Assembly (NCBI GenBank): GCA_013041925.1
Contig: JABDRB010000003.1
Location: 248,001-312,000, forward strand
DNA length: 64,000 nt
From: Akkermansiaceae bacterium
GTDB taxonomy: Bacteria; Verrucomicrobiota; Verrucomicrobiia; Verrucomicrobiales; Akkermansiaceae
Direction: 5' to 3'
How positions within the stretch are numbered: the first letter of the stretch is position 1; each line of letters starts with the position of its first letter. The notes below the pieces were generated by a model. It did not search any database and was not told where the DNA came from. It saw nothing but the letters and a program-made list of their open reading frames with translations. The position numbers were made by a program, and so were the translations under genes. This document shows, one piece after another, positions 8,910 through 16,567 of the stretch.

Positions 8910-10997
8910 ATGTCCTTCGACACAGATACCCGTAACCGACTCGCATCCTTCGTTGGCAAGTGCCGCGACCTGCTCTGCGGTGACTTTAATTCTCCCGGTG
9001 GTGAGATGGCTCGCCAACTCGCCAATTACGGAATCCAAGATACCGGCGATGCATTTGAGGTCGACACCCTCACCCACCTCGATGAACCGGGGCTAGAGAC
9101 TGCACGCACCCTGCGCTCCATTCTGACCCATAAGTCAGCAACAGCGCCTGCTGCCAAGGTATGGAAGAAGTTTGACCCAGCCGTTTATGATCTGATCCAG
9201 GAACAAGGATTTACAGTGCTTAATCGTCTCTGTGCCTTGCGCATGGCGGAGGAACGTAAAATCCTCGAGTTCCCGTGCATCTCTGCGGGTCTCCAGTCGG
9301 ATGGCTTTCAGCTCTACGAATACCACACCGGCAAGGCGAATGCGGACATCAGCCCTGAAGTTCGCTACCAACACTTTCTCTTTTCCCTCTTTGATGAGCT
9401 TTCGCTCGATCTTGGCTCCTTATTCGATCGCTTTAGCCCGCAGGGATTGCTCTTCCCCTCTACTCAGGCACTTGCAGATCTGCTCGAGGAAATCAATCAC
9501 CCTGATCTCGCCCACCTCTGGGGCGAGGATGAAACCATCGGTTGGATCTACCAATACTGGAACTCCCAGGAAGAGCGGAAAGCCATGCGCGACGCCTCCG
9601 CCGCGCCTCGCAATTCCCGTGAGCTCGCCGTGCGCAACCAGTTCTTCACGCCTCGCTACGTTGTCGAGTTCCTAACCGATAACTCCCTCGGCCGCACTTG
9701 GTATGAAATGACTCAGGGTAATACCGCACTCAAAGACAATTGCACATACTTGGTCCGCCGTCCTAGCGAAGTCTTTCTAGAGGAAAACGAACCTGCCCCT
9801 GTGTTAGAAAAACCTGACACTGATCTTCCCCAAGCAGAACAGCTCAAGCAGCCCGTCTATATCCCCTTTCGGCCTCATAAAGACCCTCGCGAGATTCGCT
9901 TGCTAGATCCAGCTTGTGGATCGATGCACTTTGGTCTGTATGCTTTCGATCTGTTTGAAACCATCTACAGTGAAGCCTGGGATCTCAACGTCGCATCACT
10001 GCAGGAAGAATTCCCTACCAAGGAAGCGCTTCTACTCCAGATGCCTCGGCTCATCATAGAAAACAACATCCACGGGGTAGACATCGACCCCCGGGCTACT
10101 CAAATTGCGGGTCTTGCGCTCTGGCTACGAGCACAGCGCACATGGAAAAATCAAAAGGTATCAGCTAGCGATCGCCCCAAAGTCAAAAGCTCCAATATCG
10201 TTTGCGCCGAACCCATGCCGGGCGACCAGGAACAGCTCCAAGAGTTTACCCAGCAGCTTCACCCTGCCATCGCCCAGATGGTAACCCATATTTTTGAGGA
10301 AATGCAACTTGCTGGCGAAGCGGGGTCACTGCTGAAAATCGAGGAGAAAATCACCACTCTTGTAGACGAGGCTAAAGACGCCTGGAAGAAGATCGGCAAA
10401 CATGAAGGTGAAATGTTCTCCTCGGCCGAGCTGGTTAATGCCGACCACCGCTCTGGCACTCAAACTCAGCTCGATATTGGGTCATGGGATCTCGAAACTC
10501 TCTCTGCCATTTCCGACAGCGAATTCTTTGAGCAAGCCGAACAATCGATCTATAACGAGCTCGCCCGCTACGCCGAATCCGCCGGTCAAGGTTCCTACAA
10601 ACGCAAGCTCTTCGCCAACGATGCTGCACAGGGCTTCGCTTTGATCGACCTCTGCCGGAAACGTTATGAGGCAGTCGTGATGAATCCACCATTTGGAGAT
10701 TGGTCGACCAAGTTCAAAGCCCAATCGCGAAAAGACTACCCGGTCAGCTACAACGATATTATGGGGGCCTTCGTCGAACGCGGAGGTCGACTACTTAACC
10801 CAGGTGGCCGAGTTGGTTCAATCACCTCCCGCACCTGTTTCTTCCTCTCATCCTTCACCAAATGGCGCGAACAAATCGTCCTCGACTTACTGACACCAGA
10901 ATACTTGGTTGATCTAGGTCACGGTGTGATGGATGCCGCCATGGTCGAAGCAGCCGCTTACGTGTTGCTTAAACCACAAACTCCAGCGAAGAACTAA
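8910..10997 (+). CDS. pglX: PglX catalytic part (adenine-specific DNA methyltransferase), split gene
   Basis: A 695-residue protein that corresponds to the N-terminal and catalytic half of PglX. The ATG at 8910 gives the MSFDTDTRNR start I associate with this PglX group; an upstream in-frame start at 8877 would overlap brxC. The SAM-binding motif I (DPACGS, about residues 332-337) and the N6-adenine catalytic motif IV (NPPF, about 591-594) are intact. The protein stops just after the VDLGHGVMDAAMVEAAAYVLL segment, where full-length PglX proteins continue into a target-recognition region. The stop TAA is followed after one base by the ATG of the next ORF. It should methylate adenine in the host BREX site when joined by specificity parts encoded downstream. 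Confidence 0.88.
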   Translation: MSFDTDTRNRLASFVGKCRDLLCGDFNSPGGEMARQLANYGIQDTGDAFEVDTLTHLDEPGLETARTLRSILTHKSATAPAAKVWKKFDPAVYDLIQEQGFTVLNRLCALRMAEERKILEFPCISAGLQSDGFQLYEYHTGKANADISPEVRYQHFLFSLFDELSLDLGSLFDRFSPQGLLFPSTQALADLLEEINHPDLAHLWGEDETIGWIYQYWNSQEERKAMRDASAAPRNSRELAVRNQFFTPRYVVEFLTDNSLGRTWYEMTQGNTALKDNCTYLVRRPSEVFLEENEPAPVLEKPDTDLPQAEQLKQPVYIPFRPHKDPREIRLLDPACGSMHFGLYAFDLFETIYSEAWDLNVASLQEEFPTKEALLLQMPRLIIENNIHGVDIDPRATQIAGLALWLRAQRTWKNQKVSASDRPKVKSSNIVCAEPMPGDQEQLQEFTQQLHPAIAQMVTHIFEEMQLAGEAGSLLKIEEKITTLVDEAKDAWKKIGKHEGEMFSSAELVNADHRSGTQTQLDIGSWDLETLSAISDSEFFEQAEQSIYNELARYAESAGQGSYKRKLFANDAAQGFALIDLCRKRYEAVVMNPPFGDWSTKFKAQSRKDYPVSYNDIMGAFVERGGRLLNPGGRVGSITSRTCFFLSSFTKWREQIVLDLLTPEYLVDLGHGVMDAAMVEAAAYVLLKPQTPAKN

Positions 10998-10998
10998 G

Positions 10999-11061
10999 AT
11001 GATCTGTTTCCGATTACTTGATTCTAACGATCCCGCACAGCCACTGGCTGATGCGGTGCGC
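10999..11061 (+). repeat. 5' edge repeat of the PglX recognition modules (copy 2 at 11835-11897)
   Basis: The first 63 bases of module 1 recur at the start of module 2 with only scattered, mostly third-position differences; the first 15 bases are identical. The copies are in direct orientation, 836 bases apart, and sit exactly at the ORF starts. Confidence 0.85.
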
Positions 11062-11838
11062 GCACTTGCTAGCGAGACGGCCAGCCAAGACACCTACGAA
11101 GTCGAACCAGCCTCCTTCCGTCACATTCCAAATGCTCCTTTCGCCTATTGGGTCAGCGAAAAAATCAGGAAGCTATTTGTCACACTCCCACCGTTTGAAA
11201 ATGAAGAAAGAACTGCCACAGTAGGATTGCAAACGGGTGACGACTTTCGATTCGTCCGCATTGGATGGGAATCACCTGTCAATCAAAGCGAACTGACAAA
11301 TCGCACATGGTTCCACTTCGCAAAAGGTGGTAGTTACTCCCCCTTTTATGCGGATGTATTCCTGAAAGTGAATTGGCATGATTCAGGACTAGAACTAGAT
11401 ACTTTTGCAGGCAGTGTCTTGAGAAACACTAATTACTACTTTCGCCCAGGGCTAACTTGGCCAAGAAGAACTACAAGCGGCATGTCACTCAGAGTTATGC
11501 CTGCAAATTGTGTATTTGGGGACAAGGGGCCTGCAATTTTCATGGAGGGCTCTGACAGCGCAAGTTTCCTAACAACACTAACGATCATTCTAAGCCAACC
11601 TTGTCTTGCTCTAATAAGCTTACAACTCGCAGCAGCAGATGCAGCTGCAAGGTCATACGAAGTGGGTGTCATTCAACGCACAGTTATTCCCAACAATAAT
11701 GATAATAAACTTCCGAATCTAGCAACACATGCCTGGCAGAATAAGCGCAAGCCAGACACTGCAAATCTCACTAGTCACGCATTTGTTGCACCTGCGTTAG
11801 CCCCTTCGAGAGTCCGATCAACCCCAGATAGCAAATGA
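10999..11838 (+). CDS. PglX target-recognition module 1 as a separate ORF
   Basis: A 279-residue protein paralogous to the following ORF. Both begin MICFRLLDS, share PFAYWVSE (about residue 47), KGGSxSxxYAD, FRPGLTWPRRT, FxDKGPA and SFEVG/SYEVG-type segments, and end in WQNKRKPDTANLTSHAF. These are landmarks of the region after the methyltransferase core in full-length PglX, where DNA-sequence specificity resides. The differing central parts suggest different targets. The start is one base after the catalytic ORF's stop, in another frame, and its stop overlaps the ATG of the next module (ATGA). Encoding as a stand-alone chain is unusual. It presumably assembles non-covalently with the catalytic and C-terminal chains, like an HsdS subunit; this is an inference. 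Confidence 0.75.
   Translation: MICFRLLDSNDPAQPLADAVRALASETASQDTYEVEPASFRHIPNAPFAYWVSEKIRKLFVTLPPFENEERTATVGLQTGDDFRFVRIGWESPVNQSELTNRTWFHFAKGGSYSPFYADVFLKVNWHDSGLELDTFAGSVLRNTNYYFRPGLTWPRRTTSGMSLRVMPANCVFGDKGPAIFMEGSDSASFLTTLTIILSQPCLALISLQLAAADAAARSYEVGVIQRTVIPNNNDNKLPNLATHAWQNKRKPDTANLTSHAFVAPALAPSRVRSTPDSK
11731..11790 (+). repeat. 3' edge repeat of the PglX recognition modules (copy 2 at 12585-12644)
   Basis: About 60 bases near the end of module 1 recur near the end of module 2. The first 23 bases are identical and the remainder differs at few, mostly silent positions. Together with the 5' edge repeat this frames the diverged specificity-determining centre of each module. Confidence 0.85.
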
Positions 11839-12677
11839 TCTGTTTCCGACTACTTGATTCTAAAGACCCTGCACAGCCTCTGGCTAATGCGGTGCATAGG
11901 CTAGCTAAAAGCGAGGCGACCGAAAACATTTACACAGTCGACCCATCGTCATTTCGGAAAGTTCCGAACTCCCCATTTGCATATTGGGTAAGCGAGAGGC
12001 TGCGTTCAATCTTCGTAAACACCTCCCCCTTAGAAAATAAAACTAGGACAGCGCGGCTAGGCTCCGGGGCTAGAGATGATTTCAGATACCTCCGATTAAG
12101 TTGGGAAGCTCTTACATCTGGGCAACACGGCTATGGTCAATGGGTCCCCTTTGCAAAAGGAGGAAGCTTTTCGAGATACTATGCCGACATCCACCTCTTG
12201 GTAGACTGGGAGCCACGTCGCAATACATTCCTAGGTTTTTTAGGTAGACCTGGTCGTTGGATTTCACGTCCAGAATCAGTTGATATGTTTTTCCGTCCAG
12301 GCCTAACCTGGCCACGACGAACAAATGGACTTTCTTTTCGAGTCATGCCTTCTAATTGTATTTTTGCTGATAAAGGTCCTGCTGTTTTTCTTAAAGAAGA
12401 TAATGCAGTGTCGATCTTTGCACTTGCTGCAATTGTGAACAGTAAATCTTTCGGTGCTTTAGTTCGAGTACAGCTAGCGCGAACTGAACTAGCTCAATCT
12501 TTTGAAGTTGGCCTAATCCAGCAGACTCCAGTTCCAGACTTATCACCGATCAACATCGAGACCTTCGCTATGCTAGCTAAATTAGCCTGGCAGAATAAGC
12601 GCAAGCCCGACACTGCGAATCTCACGAGCCATGCCTTTATCTGCCCAGCCCTCACACCACGATCCAAACATATTTAG
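11835..12677 (+). CDS. PglX target-recognition module 2 as a separate ORF
   Basis: A 280-residue paralogue of the preceding ORF, with the same start (MICFRLLDS), end (WQNKRKPDTANLTSHAF) and internal landmarks (FAYWVSE, FAKGGSFSRYYAD, FFRPGLTWPRRT, FADKGPAVF, SFEVGLIQQ). The middle, including residues 75-145, is strongly diverged from module 1, which fits a second DNA specificity. It is in the same frame as the PglX C-terminal ORF and is parted from it by one TAG codon (12675-12677) followed directly by ATG. Stop-codon read-through would therefore yield a fused 703-residue chain. Which of the two modules is used, or whether both are, cannot be told from sequence. Confidence 0.75.
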   Translation: MICFRLLDSKDPAQPLANAVHRLAKSEATENIYTVDPSSFRKVPNSPFAYWVSERLRSIFVNTSPLENKTRTARLGSGARDDFRYLRLSWEALTSGQHGYGQWVPFAKGGSFSRYYADIHLLVDWEPRRNTFLGFLGRPGRWISRPESVDMFFRPGLTWPRRTNGLSFRVMPSNCIFADKGPAVFLKEDNAVSIFALAAIVNSKSFGALVRVQLARTELAQSFEVGLIQQTPVPDLSPINIETFAMLAKLAWQNKRKPDTANLTSHAFICPALTPRSKHI

Positions 12678-13946
12678 ATGAACTCAGAATCACCCAATCC
12701 ATTGAAACCTGAATCCACACCGACACTCAACGAAGGCGTCGACAATTGGTCGGCACTCTTACAACACAGCGAAGCTGAACTCGCAAAGACCCAGGAGCAA
12801 ATCGATGAAATCGCCTATGAGCTGTATGGCATTGAAGGCGACGACCGCGCGTCGATCGAAGCCATGATGGATACCTCCAAATCTGACATGGATGAAGGAG
12901 ACGAAGCCGAAACTCTTATTACAGCAGATCCCGCCACACTGACCTCCGAGTTACTTGATTACTGTGTCGGCGTCGTATTTGGCCGTTGGGACATCCGCTA
13001 TGCAACCGGCGAGAAACCAGCACCACCTGAACCAGATCCTTTTGAAGCCCTACCACTCTGCGCCCCGGGCATGTTACAAAACGATGAAGGCCTACCAGCG
13101 AAACCAGAAGAAGTCGATACCAACTATCCAATCCGTATTTCCTGGAATGGTATCCTCGTCGAAGATGCCGCCCACAATGAAGACATCTTTAATCGAACCG
13201 TCGAAGCTCTGACAGTGATGTGGGGCGAACAATCAGGAGCAATCCAACAAGAAGCCTGCGAGATGCTCAAAGTAAAAAAACTCCGTGACTATTTCGCCGA
13301 GAAAAAAGCAGGTGGTAAGTTCTTCAAAGAACACCTATCCCGCTTCAGCAAGAGCCGACGCAAGGCTCCGATTTACTGGCCCCTCTCCACCGAGTCCGGA
13401 ACCTATACCCTCTGGTTCTACTACCACCGTCTCGATTCCGACACTCTCTACACCGCTGTCAGTTTCATCGAAGACAAACAAGAAGAAGTCGCCAAAACCT
13501 TTGCCGATCTCAGTGCAAAAAAGAGTCGAACCAAAGAAGAAGACAAAGAACTCGAAGCCGCCCAACTTCTGGTCGCCGAACTACCCACCTTCCGCGAAAG
13601 CCTACTCGACATCGCCAAATTCTGGAAACCCAACCTCAACGACGGTGTCCAGATCACCGCCGCCCCACTCTGGAAACACTTCCGCCTCAAGACCTGGCAG
13701 AAACTCCTCAAAACCACCTGGACTAAGCTCGAAAAAGGCGAATACGACTGGGCCCACCTAGCCCACTCAACCTGGCCTGAGCGAGTCATCCCCAAATGCC
13801 TCACCGACCGTTCCCTAGCCATCGCCCACGGCCACGACGACGCCCTCTGGGAACCCTACACCGATGATCGAGGCAAAGAAAAATGGCGTCTCAAAAAAGA
13901 CGCCAAGGAAACCGTTGAACAACTCGTAAAGAAAAATCAGTCATGA
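12678..13946 (+). CDS. PglX C-terminal part as a separate ORF
   Basis: A 422-residue protein. Near residues 30-55 it carries a coiled-coil-like helix ending in DEIAYELYGI, a motif that follows the target-recognition domain in many adenine methyltransferases, and its downstream part (YPIRISWNGIL, SKSRRKAPIYWPLS, TYTLWFYYHRL, FWKPNLNDGVQITAAPLW) matches the C-terminal domain of long PglX proteins. Summed with the catalytic ORF and one recognition module the length is about 1400 residues, close to a complete large PglX. It starts directly after module 2 and overlaps the FRG gene by four bases. It is needed for a complete enzyme if the subunits assemble. Confidence 0.75.
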   Translation: MNSESPNPLKPESTPTLNEGVDNWSALLQHSEAELAKTQEQIDEIAYELYGIEGDDRASIEAMMDTSKSDMDEGDEAETLITADPATLTSELLDYCVGVVFGRWDIRYATGEKPAPPEPDPFEALPLCAPGMLQNDEGLPAKPEEVDTNYPIRISWNGILVEDAAHNEDIFNRTVEALTVMWGEQSGAIQQEACEMLKVKKLRDYFAEKKAGGKFFKEHLSRFSKSRRKAPIYWPLSTESGTYTLWFYYHRLDSDTLYTAVSFIEDKQEEVAKTFADLSAKKSRTKEEDKELEAAQLLVAELPTFRESLLDIAKFWKPNLNDGVQITAAPLWKHFRLKTWQKLLKTTWTKLEKGEYDWAHLAHSTWPERVIPKCLTDRSLAIAHGHDDALWEPYTDDRGKEKWRLKKDAKETVEQLVKKNQS

Positions 13947-14848
13947 GAACTTTACACAGCGACAAAGTGTGGTCGTATTTTGATGCTCACCCAGAAGGTA
14001 AAAAGAAGGAGTGTCAGCTCAGAAAAGAGAACGGGCTGGTGGTCACTAGCTATCATGACCTTGCGTGTAAAATCGCTGCATTACAATTCAACAACCCAAA
14101 CTTTGTCCTCCTATTTCGAGGACAATCATCTGACCGACGTCACCATCACAGCCGGAATACAACGATTCGCCCAAACATTTTCCGGGGTGATCAAGGCCTC
14201 GATGTTGACGAATGGAATAAGATGCTAGAAAATCGCTACAAAACTCTGCATTTGGCTGAAGATCTGTTGATTCAAAAATGGCCCGAACTAGAAAAAGGTA
14301 AGTTCAGGATACAACGGAGTGCCGTGATCCGCTGGGCCATCCTACAGCACTATGAAGTATGCCGCACGCCTTTGCTGGATCTTACACATTCGTTGAGAAT
14401 TGCCGCTTCATTTGCATCGCTAGCAAATGCCTCCGGGGAAACCCCAGAAGATTTAGCTGATGAATCGATGGCGGAAGATGCCTTTTTAATGGTTCATGCA
14501 ATCCCCCAGATTGGAGGGGGCGTCAGCACCTGCGCCTATGATGAAATGCAAACACTACGGCTTGCAAGCATCTGCCCTCCATCTGCCATGCGTGCTCACC
14601 TTCAAGAGGGTTATCTCATTGGAGAGTATCCTGAACTACAGACATTTAGACAAAAAATGAATTTGGATCTGGATGAAACCGACTTCGGTAAACGTCTGAT
14701 TGCTAAGTTTAAATTCAAGCCCAGTGAGTTTTGGGACAGCGAGGATACCTTCGCCCGTATACCCAAGCCCGCACTTTACCCCAACGATGATGACTCACTA
14801 TATCGCACTTGTTGTGAGATAAAATCCCAGCTCCCCGAAACACCATGA
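13943..14848 (+). CDS. FRG-domain protein embedded in the BREX operon
   Basis: A 301-residue protein with the FRG-domain signature: FRGQ at about residues 58-61, an intervening Arg-rich segment, and HYEVCRTPLLDLTHSL followed by RIAASFA (about 136-158), corresponding to the H-x-G-x-x-T-x-L-L-D-x-T core of the family. FRG proteins are common in defence islands and mobile elements; the biochemical activity is not settled, though an ADP-ribosyltransferase-like toxin fold has been proposed for relatives. It overlaps the PglX C-terminal ORF and the next gene by four bases each (ATGA), so it is translationally coupled and belongs to the operon. It is not a BREX core gene. Confidence 0.75.
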   Translation: MRTLHSDKVWSYFDAHPEGKKKECQLRKENGLVVTSYHDLACKIAALQFNNPNFVLLFRGQSSDRRHHHSRNTTIRPNIFRGDQGLDVDEWNKMLENRYKTLHLAEDLLIQKWPELEKGKFRIQRSAVIRWAILQHYEVCRTPLLDLTHSLRIAASFASLANASGETPEDLADESMAEDAFLMVHAIPQIGGGVSTCAYDEMQTLRLASICPPSAMRAHLQEGYLIGEYPELQTFRQKMNLDLDETDFGKRLIAKFKFKPSEFWDSEDTFARIPKPALYPNDDDSLYRTCCEIKSQLPETP

Positions 14849-15573
14849 CTGAACTATTCGACGACACCCAACCATTAGGCCTCATCGACCCCATTGATCT
14901 TTTGGAAGAGTATGTCATTGGCCATGAGATCGTTGCCATCACCCTGCTCGGTATTTTTAATCCAATGGGACCTACATTGATTCCTATCTCCCTTCTACGA
15001 GATGATGAATCTGAGATTGCTTACCTGCTTGTCTCCTCACTCAATCCATTCAACCAAACAAGACAGCTCGTCGCCCGAGTTGAGGACAACACGGAATGCC
15101 TTGCCATATACCTTCCGCTCCTTGGTGAATCAGATGCTGAAAGTTTACCAAAATCTCTACCTAGTCACATGGCATGCCTCGCCAAAGACGAGTATGAGCG
15201 TGCCTACTTAGCGGCATCGACCATAGAATTTCTTAAATCGATACCACTCACCGAACCACTTTCAGACACCATTTCATCCTATCGAAAATACCCCGGCGAT
15301 CCGTGGGCACGCATCCCTTCCATTGAATCTATGATGGAAACTACCAGTGAAAAGACCCCTGTTGAAGTTGATCCACCTTCCGAAGATGATTGGGCCGATT
15401 GGTATGACGTTGTATTTACCCGGGATCATTCCATTGCCGAGTTTCAGGGAATCGTGGACGCCTGGAATGGCTCGATTCAAAATTTTGGTAACGGCCTGCC
15501 TCATATGCCTATGGAAGAGGCGTTGGCTGAGCTCGCCTCTCTCGGCTTCCCCTTTTTCACCCCTCCTTCATAA
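14845..15573 (+). CDS. unknown protein in the pglX-pglZ interval (1)
   Basis: A 242-residue acidic, soluble protein that I do not recognise. It starts within the FRG stop codon (ATGA overlap), which makes it a genuine operon member. No signal peptide, membrane segment or catalytic motif is evident. The middle (IEFLKSIPLTEPLSDTI) looks helical, and the last 60 residues carry aromatic and Gly/Pro-rich segments ending in FPFFTPPS. Coupling to the FRG gene makes it a candidate partner or antidote of the FRG protein, which is an inference from position only. Confidence 0.6.
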   Translation: MTELFDDTQPLGLIDPIDLLEEYVIGHEIVAITLLGIFNPMGPTLIPISLLRDDESEIAYLLVSSLNPFNQTRQLVARVEDNTECLAIYLPLLGESDAESLPKSLPSHMACLAKDEYERAYLAASTIEFLKSIPLTEPLSDTISSYRKYPGDPWARIPSIESMMETTSEKTPVEVDPPSEDDWADWYDVVFTRDHSIAEFQGIVDAWNGSIQNFGNGLPHMPMEEALAELASLGFPFFTPPS

Positions 15574-15677
15574 AACATATCAAGCGCACTTATCTCGTCA
15601 CCACCAACCTCAGCCGTAGCCGATCTTCAAGCTGCAGAATCGATCAAGATAAACGAAAAATCGAACCCTTTACCATC

Positions 15678-16523
15678 ATGAACATATCACGAAAACTCGG
15701 TATTGAAATTGATAGGCCCGAGCCTTCTCAACAATTTTTGGAAGCTCGGAATATTGCAGGGCAAGTTCTACAAGGACAATTTCAAGCCAACGGAGGGACG
15801 TTACCTGAGCATATAGATTATAAATGGATCAAGGCTGAACTTACTTACCCTTCCTTTGACCATCTTACTTTTGCCTATGGGAACCAAGTCTTTTCAGTAT
15901 TGGTAGAGCTGGTTGATGATGGGAGTTCATTTCTCACTCAAAAAGAGTGTGATCGCTGCCTGGACGAATCAGAGAAAAACAATCTGATCCCTTGTGCATT
16001 CCGCGTGGATGCAACATCTATGACCCCCATCAGCGACGGTTGGAATCTGATTGACCTACGAAGCGAGGAGACCGTCATCCCTGATCAATTAATCTCAGAT
16101 GCAAAAATACCTATGTCTGAATGGGAATTACATAATTTTGCCATTCAGGTCGTTAGACAGCAGATAGAAGACAAAAAATTAGGCGCTATTCTTTCCTTTT
16201 CTGATGTGCTTGGAATCGATCCTCAAATTTGGTTTGAGGATGATCAGGGGAACCGAAACTGGGTAATCGTTCGACATTTACAAACGATCGAGGAAGATGA
16301 AATGCAGAAGTGGATTGGTCTGGAAAAATCTAATCCACAGCTCCGGCCCTATGATGGCTATTTCGCCGCAGTCTCAGCAGCATCTTCCGAGCCCTTTCTA
16401 TACGATCTAGATGGAGAACACATCCCCCTATCAGAAAGGTTCACGGGGAAAGCACCGTTGTATCGAGGCGATGGCTTCCACATAAAGTATGAAGGCCTTC
16501 AAAGGGTTTACGTGACACCTTAA
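15678..16523 (+). CDS. unknown protein in the pglX-pglZ interval (2)
   Basis: A 281-residue acidic soluble protein, unrecognised. It follows a 104-base gap, longer than others in the operon, and precedes pglZ by 44 bases. A mixed alpha/beta pattern is visible, with segments such as LTFAYGNQVFSVLVEL (around residues 72-88), LHNFAIQVVRQQ (about 155) and NWVIVRHL (about 190). There are no clear nuclease, NTPase or helix-turn-helix motifs. The last 90 residues contain a Tyr-rich segment. Its place inside the operon suggests an accessory defence or regulatory role, without direct evidence. Confidence 0.6.
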   Translation: MNISRKLGIEIDRPEPSQQFLEARNIAGQVLQGQFQANGGTLPEHIDYKWIKAELTYPSFDHLTFAYGNQVFSVLVELVDDGSSFLTQKECDRCLDESEKNNLIPCAFRVDATSMTPISDGWNLIDLRSEETVIPDQLISDAKIPMSEWELHNFAIQVVRQQIEDKKLGAILSFSDVLGIDPQIWFEDDQGNRNWVIVRHLQTIEEDEMQKWIGLEKSNPQLRPYDGYFAAVSAASSEPFLYDLDGEHIPLSERFTGKAPLYRGDGFHIKYEGLQRVYVTP

Positions 16524-16567
16524 GCTTAAATCCCCTCAACACTCACGACTCAACACTCAAAATTTTT

